Below, in pieces: positions 34,216 through 46,005 of a DNA stretch of 64,000 nt. Position 1 is the stretch's first letter; the number at the start of each line of letters is the position of its first letter. Source of the stretch: Phymorhynchus buccinoides (taxonomy: Eukaryota; Mollusca; Gastropoda; Neogastropoda; Raphitomidae); NCBI GenBank assembly GCA_017654935.2, contig CM065713.1, positions 18,290,835-18,354,834 on the forward strand, read 5' to 3'. The notes under the pieces are model-generated. The model did not search any database, was not told the origin of the DNA, and saw only the letters and a program-made list of their open reading frames with translations. Position numbers and translations under genes: made by a program.

Positions 34216-35840
34216 ACCGGGGGAGACGCCGCCTCAAGGTGGCATGGATAGGTTATAGTTACACGTGTTTGATAATATGTGCTACATAAGCACTTTTATA
34301 ATTGTTATTTTTAAACATAATCAAAAAGAAGCAATAAAAGATGCATGAATGAAAGAAAACATGTTGAACATGTGAAAGGAGACTACCATATCAAAACGAC
34401 CCCATAAAAATACAACCATATTTTTTGGGGGCGGATCAGCCAGTCATGGAAGAGGGGATGAGGGTAGCTCCAAGTGTTCAGTTGGGGTGGGGGGAGGGAT
34501 CTGCCTCCCAGAAGCTTATGATAATTTGAATGTTAAATATATGATGCATATCCAAGGCTTTATTCATAAGCACAACTTAAGCTAAACCTATGGCGCAGGA
34601 CACGACACTAGTTCTCCCTCTCTTTTATTCATATACACGGTTCTGATTTTCTCTCTCTTTTTCTTTTTACATCAATTTTTATTCGCTCGAGTTTAGCACC
34701 AGTGGAACCCCTGTAGCCCCTGTCTCAAACTCCATATGTGATGTTAGTGTTACCCATTGTCCAAAAATGACACGTACACATATATCCACACAACATAGAG
34801 ACAGCTGCCCTATACACCAAAGAACAAAGGAAAGGAAAGGAAACATTTGAACCATCTAAACGTCATATCAGATTGTATCAAGTTTTTGTTTTGGGGATGG
34901 TTGAGCTTAAGAAAAGCCCAAACCATAAAAGAATAAACTTACTAAAATCACTCGTATCTATAAGCAAGAAGTGTACTTACTACTTATATGGCAGGTATTT
35001 CATGCTAAATTGAACACATCATTGTTGGAAATCAAACCAGGCCATGTTATTGTCAAATGTTGTGATACAAAATCAGTTATGATTGATGACACTTGTTCAA
35101 AACAAATAAGTCCCTTATCAATAGTCATCCACCTAATAAACACAAAGCATATACCACATATAATTATCATCCAACTTATATATATAAACTTACAAATAAC
35201 GTGAGTGTAAGTCAGTCTTGTCTGACTAGCCATGACTTCCAGATACATAAGGACTGGCAAATTACTACTTCCCTGGAGGACTGAGCATCCCTAGTCGTTA
35301 AATGTAAAGTCAAAGAATTTCTTGCCCACAAGTATCCCCACTACTCCAGGACAACAGAGATTGATTAGAAATGTCTCGGTATTGGCGGATAGCGTCCCCT
35401 ACAAAGGTCCAAATAATCCTGTGCTGCGCCTTTCGTGTACTAGTAAGAGCAAACGTGCAAATGCATTCGAGTTTCTCTGGGACTTCCAATATAATTCACA
35501 AAAAGATTAACAATTTACCATGATTTACCATCTCAAGATTCAAAATGTAACATAGAACATGGATCAAAGGTAAAACCTACCTTTGAGAACAACGAATAAA
35601 CCAGTGAAACAGGGCTGAACCATGCAGGCCCTCAGCTCTAATGAGTGCTTTCAATTTCAATCACATTAACTCACATTATCATTAGTAACTTAATAAGAAG
35701 TTTGTATTTTGTGTGTATCATCTGTACGTTTTTTCTTCAAGGTCTTTGTGGAAGTGGTGGGATGGTGTAGAACGTAAGGGGAGGGCGCGACAGATCCAGA
35801 ATTGGGAGTGCAACTGATCACCCCCTTTGGTTTGTTTTTA
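34216..35840. other. No gene seen; not alignable to the mirror arm
   Basis: AT-rich DNA with only short overlapping ORFs. I could not align it by eye to the corresponding part of the left arm (about 12,000-14,500), so one arm seems to carry an insertion or replacement here. Confidence 0.4.
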
Positions 35841-36240
35841 ATTGTACAAAAGTCACAGGGGGCATGTGGGGAAAGGGGGGAGGCAGAAGATATGGATAAG
35901 GGGACAGTATTTGTTAATGACAAAAGTCACAGGGTGCATGTGGGGAAACGGGGGAGAGGGGCAGAAGATATGGATAATTGGGGGAGACAGTCCTTTGTTA
36001 ATAATGACAAAAGTCACAGGGTGCATGTGGGGAAGAAAGGGGGAGAGGAAGGACAGAAGATATGGATAAGGGGACAGTATTTGTTAATGACAAAAGTCAC
36101 AGGGTGCATGTGGGGAAAGGGGGTGGGAGGCAGAAGCATATGGGGGAAGGGGACAGTATTTGTTAATGAAAAAGTCACAGGGTGCAGTGTGGCGAAAGGG
36201 GGGAGGCAGAAGATATGGATAAGGGGACAGTTATTTGTTA
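35840..36240. repeat. 74-88-bp tandem repeat, five copies
   Basis: Unit contains AAAGTCACAGGGTGCATGTG, then a G-rich part, AGAAGATATGGATAAGGGGA and CAGTATTTGTTAATGA. GTCACAGGG starts at about 35,851, 35,925, 36,013, 36,096 and 36,173. The left arm has one copy only (11,770-11,935). The 164-codon ORF across it is a by-product. Confidence 0.85.
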
Positions 36241-36949
36241 GGTCTCGTGTACTTATTACATTTAAGAACAGCCATAATTTTAATATCAGAATTTAAAAAA
36301 AATCAGTGTAATTTATTGTAAATGGCACAAAGCCTGAGAGCCTTTGAATCCCCCCGCTCTCTCGTTACTGGTACTCTCCCAGATTTCATTGTGGGTGGGG
36401 GAGCATATGTACTGCCCCCCCCCACACTCCCCTCCATAATGCGGGTACCAGGAGAAGGGGGGACAGCCCACCCCTTTCTCCCCGCCTGTTTTCTTTCTAT
36501 GTCACTGATAGACTATCTTAACAACTTTTGAAGGAGATTTTCTGCAATGGTTTTCCAGGGTGTTGTCGAGGTACAGCAAACCAAACAAAGCAACAGCAAA
36601 GAAGCTAAAAGAAATTGCAATACCTCAGCATTCTGGAAGGAAGTAGAGGGCTCATAGCAATTTGAAAACAATGCAACTGTGTCATTATAATTCAAGCTAT
36701 TTAGGTTTTAAAATTATCTCCTTTCTCTCTCTCTCTCTCTTCTCTTTTGCTTGCTGGCTTGCTCGAATGTTGGGGGGGGGGGGGGGGAGGGCAGAAGACA
36801 TGGTCTCCCCCCCCTCCTCTGAGCCAGAGGGGGCAGCCCCCCTGCCCCACCCCCGGTTGTTCCTACGCCACTGTCTGCAATAAAGTATGTTGAGAATCAT
36901 TGTCTTGCTGTTGTGAATGCCTGAGATAATCCTAAAATCATTCACACAT

Positions 36950-37240
36950 AAAAATGTCGGTTAAGGGTCGGAAATACGCCATGGACTCGACGTCGGCAAA
37001 ATGCGTCGGATTTCGATCGGCAATCCGACGGGAAACCGCCGGTATTCGGACGTTGGTTAGATGTCGGATTGTCGACCCGTTTTTTTTTTTCGGTGATCGA
37101 CATGAATCCACGGATTTTCGACGTCGGCATTTGAGCGATATCCGACGCGTCGGCAATCCGACCATTAGCCACATTACTGCAAACCATAGCCGAAAATTCC
37201 CGACAGGCGACGTCGGCCCAACGTTTGGCCCACGGTCGGT
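36950..37240. repeat. CGACGTCGG-word cluster, right arm end
   Basis: Mirror of 10,850-11,115, with several single-base differences and small indels. It ends about 190 bases before the gap. Confidence 0.55.
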
Positions 37241-37433
37241 GTTGCTATCTGGGGAGGTCGTGGAACATGATGAATGCTGGAGTGGGGAGTCCGGAAGTCC
37301 AAAAGATCAAATTCTCGACGGACACTCCATTGCCGGCATGGTGACGCCAGGGACAGGAATGAGGGATCGAGGGGGAAAGGTGTTGGTGGTGGGGGAGACA
37401 GATAGAGGGGGAGGAGGGAGGGGATATGGACGA

Positions 37434-37933
37434 NNNNNNNNNNNNNNNNNNNNNNNNNNNNNNNNNNNNNNNNNNNNNNNNNNNNNNNNNNNNNNNNNNN
37501 NNNNNNNNNNNNNNNNNNNNNNNNNNNNNNNNNNNNNNNNNNNNNNNNNNNNNNNNNNNNNNNNNNNNNNNNNNNNNNNNNNNNNNNNNNNNNNNNNNNN
37601 NNNNNNNNNNNNNNNNNNNNNNNNNNNNNNNNNNNNNNNNNNNNNNNNNNNNNNNNNNNNNNNNNNNNNNNNNNNNNNNNNNNNNNNNNNNNNNNNNNNN
37701 NNNNNNNNNNNNNNNNNNNNNNNNNNNNNNNNNNNNNNNNNNNNNNNNNNNNNNNNNNNNNNNNNNNNNNNNNNNNNNNNNNNNNNNNNNNNNNNNNNNN
37801 NNNNNNNNNNNNNNNNNNNNNNNNNNNNNNNNNNNNNNNNNNNNNNNNNNNNNNNNNNNNNNNNNNNNNNNNNNNNNNNNNNNNNNNNNNNNNNNNNNNN
37901 NNNNNNNNNNNNNNNNNNNNNNNNNNNNNNNNN
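37434..37933. other. Scaffold gap of exactly 500 N
   Basis: All N. The round length suggests a scaffolder's conventional spacer, not a measured distance. Giant inverted repeat 1 ends immediately before it and giant inverted repeat 2 begins immediately after it. Confidence 0.99.
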
Positions 37934-38169
37934 CATAAACCATTTGACGTGCACGTGTCCATGTCACTGCCCATAATTACGTTTGCTGTTTGTTCTGGCC
38001 TTCATTGTCAAGTGCTTTCAATATGGCCACCTAACAGGGAGCACTCTCAGTGTGTTTTGGGCTGATTTAATAAAGTAACATTATTTGTCTCAAATGAACC
38101 TTCCATAATTATTACTGACTAAAGTCCCCTGAAGTCGGAGTATGGCCGCCCATGTGCGGGGCCTTTTAA

Positions 38170-38415
38170 CCCTTGTCTCGCCGCCAGCCATGTTTCAGCC
38201 AAAAACCACCATTAAACTGACTGGTGGAGAGAAAACAGAGTTCTCAAATATTGGCAATTCCTCGGTGACATACATACATCAGGCCTATCCTTACTTCCAC
38301 AAAATGGAAATGGGGTCTTTGGACAACAGGTCCTGGATTGGATGCCTTTTAGTGACTCGGGGTGTGTAAAGCACCGGGGTTGGCTAAAAGTACGACCATT
38401 GGCGGTTGAGAAGGG
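38170..38415. mobile_element. piggyBac-type MITE, left arm
   Basis: Begins CCCTTGTCTCGCCGCCAGCC after TTAA (38,166-38,169) and ends GGCGGTTGAGAAGGG before TTAT (degraded TTAA). It is the mirror of the better-preserved copy at 55,720-55,961. No transposase. Confidence 0.6.
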
Positions 38416-39540
38416 TTATAAAGCAGCCATACACGTAACCTTCCCACCCACAGCCATGCGGAATGTTCACAATGCACTGTGTGAGCCCCCAGAGTGCTTC
38501 AGCTGGGGAACGAAAACAACAAAACATTTACTAAAGAGCAAGCTATTTTAAAATAATTTTTAAAGTTACAAACCCAAATTATTATTCTCAAGCGCATAGA
38601 GCTTAAAGGTATGCACTATATAGCGTCGCTGTCCGACGCTAACCGTGTATTTACACATCAGTGATTTTACAGGAGCATCAAAAAACATGTTGTTGTCTGC
38701 TACAATGTCATTCCCCATTTGATATACGCTTGACCCTTTTTCTTTACCGATGAGTAAACATGTGACATAAAAGTTGCATTAACACCAAAAATGTTCGTGA
38801 TAATTCAGTTACACGGTTAGTCACAAAGTTAGAGCATTGTTTCTCGCAATGGGAGATACGACAGCTGCCGGCAATTACACGATTAGCGTGACCAGTTACA
38901 CGTTTAACGCGTCAAAACCATCAACAGCCCGCCACATAAACGATTATTTCCGTGGTATCATGTGAAAAATTTGAGCATTTTCATTGGTCGCAGACACAAG
39001 ATATTTATAGACGACCTGCGTGAGGTCACTGGAAGGAGGTCAGTAAAAAATCTATTTTGTCAAATTTTGTAGATACACGGTTGGCGTCGGACACAGACCT
39101 GTTTACCCTCAAATTGGGTTTCAGGTATTCAAAATCCAAAATAAGCGTATTTTTCACAAAACAGGAGTACTCCAACAGGAAAGTTTCCACAACGGAGCGT
39201 AAACATGCATACAGTTTTATAACTTGTTGAACTACTGTGTCAAAAGAATCGTCCATTTAAATTTACAAGAACAAGACACACACACACAGAGCGAGCACAC
39301 CCGTTTCCTGAATCAGGCAACATACAGCTCTAAATGATATAGTTTCTAAATGATATATTTTCTTCACCATTTCACCATATTTGTTCCCCCATATACCATA
39401 TTTATCATATTTTTGTCAAATATGTGTACAAAAATATGGTGAAATCTTATGGTTAAACAGGTCTGGATTTAGCGGACAGCGACGATAAATCTTCTTAATA
39501 AATACATTTTCAAAGAAACAAACTGTATGTACACATACAC
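38416..39540. other. Non-coding; small doubtful ORF
   Basis: A minus-strand ORF (39,256-39,026, beginning MDDSFDT) is mirrored at 54,872-55,189, but the two copies have different frames after about 60 codons, so coding is doubtful. The word GTCCGACGC-AACCGTGTA recurs in inverted orientation near 38,630 and 39,090, pointing to a nested repeat. Confidence 0.4.
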
Positions 39541-39549
39541 GCAATAGCT

Positions 39550-39760
39550 TACATACACACACACACAAATGTGCACACACACACAAACGTGCACACACAC
39601 ACAAACATGCACACACACGCATATATTCACGTGTGCGCGCACGTGTGTGTGTGCTCGTGATGGTGGGTGTGTGTGTTCATGCGTTTGGGTGGGCGGGCGT
39701 GCCTGTGTGTGTTCGCGCGTCTGTCTGTGTGTGCAATTGCGTGTGCATGTGTTTTTCCTG
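39550..39760. repeat. CA/GT-rich tract, left arm
   Basis: CA-rich plus-strand repeats (CACACACACAAACGTG twice) switch to GT-rich with the near-palindrome CACGTGTGCGCGCACGTGTG at the turn. Mirror at 54,380-54,600. ORFs are artefacts. Confidence 0.8.
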
Positions 39761-40153
39761 ACAGTGTGTTGTGGGTGTGGGTTGCAGAGCTACTTCGCGT
39801 CAGCTCTTTGGTTGTTCGTTTTCTTGTTTAATATTTATTGCTTAATGTTTTCTTTTATGCCCTTGATGAGAAAGGTGCTATAAAAAATATGCATTATATT
39901 ATTGGTAGATTTTATTAATCTTAATATCTACTATAATTAAATACATACCAACACGCAAAAAACAATAGCATAAAATACCAATTGGCTGGATAAACCTTAA
40001 GCGTGAACGCTTAGTTACCAAATAATAAAGAGTAAGTCACTCTAGTGACCGTGCCCCGTTCCCCACTTCCTGAGTCACGTACACCACTTCCGGTCCCAAC
40101 TCAATTCATATTCTACCCTAGCATCAGGAGGGAGGCTGGGAGGGAACCTTTTT

Positions 40154-40254
40154 TTGTTTTGAGTGTTGGTAAGTATTTAGTTAGAAAAGATAGTAAGATT
40201 AATAAAAAATCTACCAATCTAATATAATCATACTGTACCAAAACTCAAAACAAT
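40154..40254 (-). repeat. DIRS internal complementary region, left copy
   Basis: TTGTTTTGAGTGTTGGTAAG ... AATCTACCAAT joined to CTAATATAATCATACTGTAC ... CTCAAAACAA. The halves match the outer edges of the two terminal repeats, as described for DIRS1-group elements, where this region is thought to template completion of the ends during circle formation. Confidence 0.85.
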
Positions 40255-40450
40255 TGCAGACTACCAAAGAGGAGGAGGGTGATGCGATCAAGCGAACAAG
40301 GGCTGAATGAAAACCAACACACAGTATATATATTCAAATTCCCTAAACATCACATCTAAAACCCCATAGTACTCCAAATCTCTTTTACCCCATAGGTCAT
40401 ACATGACTTACCCCAGAAGGGAACGGTTGAGAAACAAGACTCTCGAGAGT

Positions 40451-41630
40451 TTAACAGGAGATGGGAGTACGAGCCACGACAGTACGTCTGATGGCATACG
40501 AGTCGTCCGACCTCTTGATGGATACGTCCCTCAGGTAGAAACTAAGGAACGTATTGACGGAACGCCATGTGGCCGCCTCCATGACCTTGGCGAGGGGGAC
40601 TCCTCGGGAGAGCGCCAGGGAAGCACTGATTGCCCTAACTTCATGCGCTCTGATGGGGTTGCCCGGCAAAGAAGAACTAGAACTGGCATAAGACAGCTTA
40701 ACAGTTTCTACCAACCACCTAGAGATAGTAGACTTAGCTATGTCCTTGTCATACCTCTTGTTCAGAGAAATGAACAGACGTCTCTTAGAACCCCTGAAGG
40801 AACTAGTGCGGGACAGATAGTGTCTCAGGCAACGAACCGGACAAATATGGATCTCCGAGTCATCACTGCAAAGGATAGGATCTAAACTAGAGATCGTGAC
40901 AGTTGCAGAATCTACATCGCCCGGTTGGGTCTTAGCCCTACTCAGGGAGAAGGGAGAGAGTAACTGACATACCAGCGGGGTCGAACTCAACATCCCGAGG
41001 GAGACCACTAAGAGAATGGATACCACTGACCCTACGAGTAGAAGCAAGAGCGATCAGGAAAAGGGTCTTGTAGGACAACAACTTAAGAGAAAGACTGCCC
41101 AAGGGCTCACATTTATCTCTTAGAAAGTTCAAGACTAGGAACACGTCCCACTGAGGAAAACGAACGCAACGAGAAGGAGTCCTAAGCCTGACTGCATCGA
41201 TGAAGTGAGAAACATAAGGGGAAGCTAAAGCCGACACAGAGCGAGAACCAAGGGTCATCGAGATCGTGTTAGAAACCGAAGACTTGTAACCCGAAAGAGT
41301 CTTAGCAGAGAGACCTTTTTCCGAATACAGGTGAGACAAAAAATGAACAAACTCAACTGCCGACGGGCGCAGAGGATCGATCTTATGACTTTTACAGTAC
41401 AAAAACCACGAATGCCAGCGAAGGTTGTACAGGGTGTTCGTACTCTGTCTTCTGGAAGATAGCAGGAGATCAACTGACCTCCTGGCGAAGCCTTGACGCA
41501 AAAGGCCTAATCTTATAGTCTCCAGGCGGTCAATTTGAGCACGTCTGGGTTTGTGTGTCCGACTCCTGTCCGAGGCTGCACCAGAGTTTTTGGGGTCAGA
41601 TGGAGATGCAGAGGAGGAGCCTTTGCCAGG
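40451..41630 (-). pseudogene. DIRS tyrosine recombinase, left copy
   Basis: Two overlapping minus-strand frames. The upstream frame holds LRQGFARRSVDLLLSSRRQS, LHSLYSEKGLSAKTLSGYKS-like core-binding sequence and the first catalytic arginine in ALASTRRVSGIHSL, then stops at SLLPE. The next frame resumes with SRAKTQPGDVDS and carries RAHEVRAIS (HxxR), the W of TWRSVNT and the presumed nucleophile Y in LSFYLRDV. The same break exists in the right copy. The enzyme would integrate a circular DNA intermediate. Broken by the frameshift as written. Confidence 0.85.
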
Positions 41631-43125
41631 GCCAGAACCTCCGGAAACCAAGGACTGGTGGGCCAGAAGGGGGTGATCAGGATCAGCTGCGGGGAGTCCC
41701 TTGCCGCTTTCTCCAACACCTTCAGGATCAGGGGTGTCGGAGGAAAAGCGTACGCGTCGAGGCTGGTCCAGCTGAACGTGAACGCGTTGCGTGCGTACGC
41801 CTGAGGGTCCTTGACCGGCGAGATGTACATGGGCAAGCGAGAGTTGTGACGAGTCGCAAACAGATCCAGCCAGGGCTTTCCCCAGAGATCCCACACTGGA
41901 CGAAGGGCCTGATGAGCGATGGTCCACTGACCGTTGGAAGGATCTGGGAAGATCTGCTGAACTGATCCGCGATGACGTTCAGCTTGCCGGGTACAAACTC
42001 TACTGACAGGGAGATATCCTGGCTGTGAGCCCACAACAGAATATTCTCGGCGGCCAGAGAGAGAGACGTCGACTTCGTCCCACCCTGACGACGCAGGTAG
42101 GAGAGGCAGGCTGTGTTGTCGCTTGCGACGGTTGCCCACTGGCGACGAAGGAGAGGTGCGAAGTGGAGGAGGGCGAGACGAACAGCCTCCATTTCTAGGA
42201 GGTTGATGTGCAGGAGGGCGTGCTCCAAAGACCAGAGACCCGAGATCTCGCTGTGGTCGATGTGGGCCCCCCATCCCGTCCTTGAGGCGTCCGTGAAGAG
42301 GAAGAACTGTGTCCTTAGCACACGAATTAGAACTGAACTGTTTAACCAGGTCTGATCTTATCACTGACGCACTGAATGACGCAGCCAAGGTCCGACTGGG
42401 AACCACACTCTCCAGCAACGAAAGATCTAAGTGTGTGCTTCGCCTATCAGTTGACTGGAACCGAGGACGAGCCAATCGTCCAGGTACATGCGAAGACGCA
42501 CCCCTCTTGCCCTTGCCAGGGCAGCGAATTGCCGAGTCACTTTTGTGAAGATCCAAGGGGCGGGGGACAAACCGAAGGGCAGGGCCCTGAACTGGAAAAC
42601 ATCTGCGTTCCACACGAAGCGAAGGAATTTCCGTCTCGACGGGTGGATGAGGATATGAAAATATGCATCCCTCAGGTCTATTGAGGTGGCCCAGTCCCCG
42701 GGCTGAATGAAAGACCGAATGGAAGCCGCCGTCTCCATCTTGAAACGGACGGGGCGAAGAAACTTGTTGAGGGGAGAGAGATCCAGGACCGGTCTGAACC
42801 CTCCCGTCTTCTTGGGGACCGTGAAGAGACGGGAGTAGAATCCTGGACCTGGGTGCGGGATCAGATCGACCGCACCCTTGAGACGCAGAGACTCGACCTC
42901 TGCTTGGAGGATTAAAAGTCTCTCCGGGTCCGACGGTGGAGGAAAAGAAATGGGAGAACGCGAGAGGGGAGGCTCTTGGAGGAACATGAACCGAAACCCT
43001 GCCCGCACCACCCGAAGAACCCAACCGTCGCCTACTAGGGTGTTCCAAGCAGGTAGCGCTGCGCTCAGAGCGCCTACGCAGGAAGCAGGGGCGGTTGGAG
43101 GACTTTGGGAGGATGCGGGCTCTAC
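41513..43125 (-). pseudogene. DIRS RT/RNase H/methyltransferase-like region, left copy (deleted)
   Basis: RT frame (43,011-42,427) has FTVPKKTGGFRPVLDLSPLN, SIDLRDAYFHI and YLDDWLVLGSS. Directly after SSQLIGEAHT the sequence jumps to the segment before RNase H; the right copy has about 285 more bases here (51,445-51,730). RNase H (42,321-41,930) keeps FTDASRTGWGA, LEMEAVRLA, SDNTACLSYL and KLNVIADQ. A frameshift separates it from the C-terminal DLFATRHNSRLP ... AYAFPPTPLI region. Non-functional. Confidence 0.85.
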
Positions 43126-45370
43126 CGAAAAGGCTGCCTCGACTGCAGCCTGGGAGGCCCAGAAGACCTCCCTCCGCGAGAAGAGGAGAGTTTACCTCTG
43201 GAGGACTGAGTAACGCGAGGTTGAGAGAAGGGGGGCTTAAAAGCCCCGCGAAACGAAGAAGGACGTCTGTGGGAGGACCTAAAAACCTGGTAGGGGCGTG
43301 AAGGTCTGAACGGTCCGCGACTCTGCTGGGTGCCCTGTGTGTCCATGCGGAAACGCTTGGTAACAGCGTCGATCAGAGCAACCTGGGAGACCTCCGCCTT
43401 GCGCTTTGACGCTGAGTCCAAGGATTTCTCGAGCAGGCTACTGCCAAACACACCCTTATGGGGAAGGGGAAGGGAACGCAGTTTCTCCTTCTCCTCCCTG
43501 GAGAACCTTGAAGACGAAGAGAGGATCTGGTCGCGGCGAAGAGCAGAGACCTGAACCTTGAGGGCAGCGACGACGTTAGCCTGACTGGTGAGGGTGTCGT
43601 CGAGGAGGGAGATGAGTGATCCTACCGCAGCGCCGTCTATCTCCTCATAGAGTTGAAACTCGTCCGGCTTGAGGGACGGAGAACGCCCGATGAGACGAGA
43701 CAGTGACGAGTGTAGGGAGGCAACCACACCGCACGACCTGAGAGTGTCGGACAGAGATACTTCCAGAGTTTTCGCTGCCGGTGGCGTGAAAAGGAGAGAT
43801 CCCAGGTTCTGAGTCGAAAGGGAGAGCTTTGCCATCTCCGATTTGGAGAGGAGCGAGTAGTCTCCGAAGGGGAGCATAGCCGCGCCCAAGGTGAAGGGGG
43901 GCTGAAAACGAGGAATCCTGAAGGAGCCCACGGGAGTAGAGACATCCTGCTCCTCGTCTGGCTCTGAGTCCGAGCGTTGCTCCGCAGGGAACTTGCCCGT
44001 TAGAAGCGAGACCTCTGCCTTATCCAGGGCAAGCAGCGTGGACTGAGGGCACTTGAACCTGAGGGACTCTTTCTGAGGCTTGAAGGAGTCGACAACCCTT
44101 GAAGAAGAGGACCGTGGGTGAGACGAAGGCCTAGAGACGACGTCGACGCACACCGGCTGGATGAGCTTCAGCAGGTCCAACTTAGACAGATGAGGAGGGC
44201 GTAGAGGAGAGGAGTGACCCGCCCTGCGCTCACGGGCAGAGACAGGAGAACCTTCTCTGGAGGACTCCGTAGACTGAGACTGGAAAGACTGTGCACGAGT
44301 GGCGTCCTCCCGCGGGGGTGACCCGGCAACGGGGTAGGCCAATCGGGAGTGCTCCTCATCCGAAGAGGGAGCCTCGAGGGAGACCCTCTGCACGTACCGG
44401 CCTGGAACCGGGGAGAAAGCCCTCACACGGGGAAGCGGGGCCGGGGATCGGCGGCCGCGGGAACCGGGGGATCGAGACGAGTCGACCCGCGCACGTCTGC
44501 CACGGAAACGTGGAGAACGTGACGGGGAGCGTTCCCTCTGGCGGGAGGGACGGGATCGCGCAGACCCAGAACCCTGACCGGGCACTGTTGACCAGCCGTG
44601 CCGTGGACGGCTGGTCGTAGAGGCAGACAGTGCAGCCCGTCGCTGGTAATCCGGAAGGAGAATATCCACGGATGAATATCTCCCCCGGCGGTCATAGAGA
44701 GGGTCGGGTGTAGAGCCATCCCGTCGACCGACCCTCTCTATAGGCCTTGAGCTCGCTGGGCTAACATGGCGTGGTCTGACAACCCGGTCCGGGTGTCGAC
44801 CTGTAGAGCCAAAGCCAGCCGACAACCCGCCGTGGGGGTTGTCGCTCTTGCCTAGGCTATGACACCTCTCCGAACTATGCGAGAGAGGATGCTTCGCCCT
44901 TGTGACGACAGAGCAGACCGACCGTCTGCCTTGCACCATCAGGTCCGTGGTGCCTTCGACCTCCTGGCCGGTCTACGAACTCCTGTCGCGCCGTCGAAAA
45001 GCTCCGATAGGGACAGGCCGTAGGGAGGGGACCGGGCATATCACGTCCAAAATCCAGAAAAGCCTCCAGGTGTCTGGGACAGCGCCTAGCGAGGGGACAC
45101 GGTGCCGAATGAACGCGTCAAACTCAGGTGTTGAATAGGATGGAATGTATAGATGTATGCTTAGGGAATACTCACAACTACACACACACCTGTTTAGGTG
45201 ACAGAGCTATAGCCGAAACCCTGAAACCGGTGGCCGAAACGTCCGACGGAGATTCGTGTGAGAAATTAGAGTCCCCCCTTTTAGATTTCATGCCTACGCG
45301 CCCACACTTTCTGAGACTCGCAGACGCTGATCTGGGCGAAACACGGCGCCCGACACTATCGCGAGGAAGA
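43122..45370 (-). pseudogene. DIRS Gag-like ORF, left copy
   Basis: A 605-codon minus-strand frame (44,939-43,122) rich in S, R and P; SR-type stretches (RSPSRSPRFRGRRARVDSSR) are followed by a more ordered part (PFTLGAAMLPFGDYSLLSKS, then EIDGAAVGSLISLLDDTLTS) and a basic tail. An upstream portion continues to about 45,370 in other frames (PEFDAFIRH near 45,110). DIRS Gag proteins are presumed to bind RNA and form particles. The N-terminal part is frameshifted, and sequence beyond 45,380 is too degraded to follow. Confidence 0.8.
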
Positions 45371-45379
45371 TGAACAAGC

Positions 45380-46005
45380 TTGTGCCTTTCGTTAGTCTGA
45401 CACTCCCTCTAGTGACGGACTCTGGGGCGCTCCCCAACTACCTTCCCTTCCTATGCCTAGACCACTGTTCACCAGCAACCCACTTCCGCCATCACCCCTT
45501 ACCATCTCGCCAAGTACCTGCGCTCCTCCCGCCAACCCAGACCCGAGTATCGGCTGCGTCCCCCCCGCCTCCCGTCTACTTACCCTGCGCCCCTCTCCAA
45601 TGGCCCACTCACGGCCCCCTCTTTCCCCTCAAAACATTCCTCTCCCTTCCCACCCTCCCACCATCGCCGTTACGCGCACCGACTTGTGAAAACATGTCCC
45701 AGATATGTGTGTGTGGAAATCCCCCCCGTCCCCACCCACCCAGCCCTCTGCATGCATTCGTACAGGGAGTCGGTTAAACCATTCAAAGCTTTTTGAAGCA
45801 TGGTAAATAGAGAAGAGTTGAAAGGACTGCTAGATTGTCCGTGACCACGTGTTTGGAAAAGGGGCATAACCCTCTCCTGCTCGTCAGTGCCACGGTCACA
45901 CCCCTCGATATCCAATACACTGTATTGGTAACTCCGCGTTTACGCTAGTTTTCCAGCCAATGATGTATGGATATGTTGATTGTGTTGGAAGTATGTATTA
46001 TATAG
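45380..46005. other. Degraded island within the left arm
   Basis: Should mirror 47,817-48,440 but matches only in scattered words (for example TTTACCATGCTTCAAAA, TTATGCCCCTTTCC and TGGCTGGAAAA on the minus strand). A C-rich segment (45,420-45,680) has no counterpart. Flanking sequence on both sides matches the other arm at high identity. Confidence 0.6.

Larger units (their letters stand above)
24604..37433 (-). repeat. Giant inverted repeat 1, right arm
   Basis: Reverse-complement partner of 10,640-23,603. It stops exactly at the 500-N gap, at the base that corresponds to the edge of the G-poor satellite in the left arm. LINE frames are better preserved in this arm. Several tandem repeats differ in copy number from the left arm (74-88-bp unit: five here, one there). 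Confidence 0.9.
39901..46005 (-). mobile_element. DIRS1-like retrotransposon, left-arm copy
   Basis: Minus-strand copy of the element described at 47,817-54,223. The 3' terminal repeat (39,901-40,120) and the internal complementary region (40,154-40,254) are clear. The 5' terminal repeat (about 45,790-46,005) is only recognisable as fragments such as CATTGGCTGGAAAA and GCGTAAACGC on the minus strand. Compared with the right copy it lacks about 285 bases within RT and has extra frameshifts. Defective. Confidence 0.9.

Noticed and set aside
37174..37976. Open frames running through the N gap
   Set aside because: They consist of untranslatable N and cross a contig junction.
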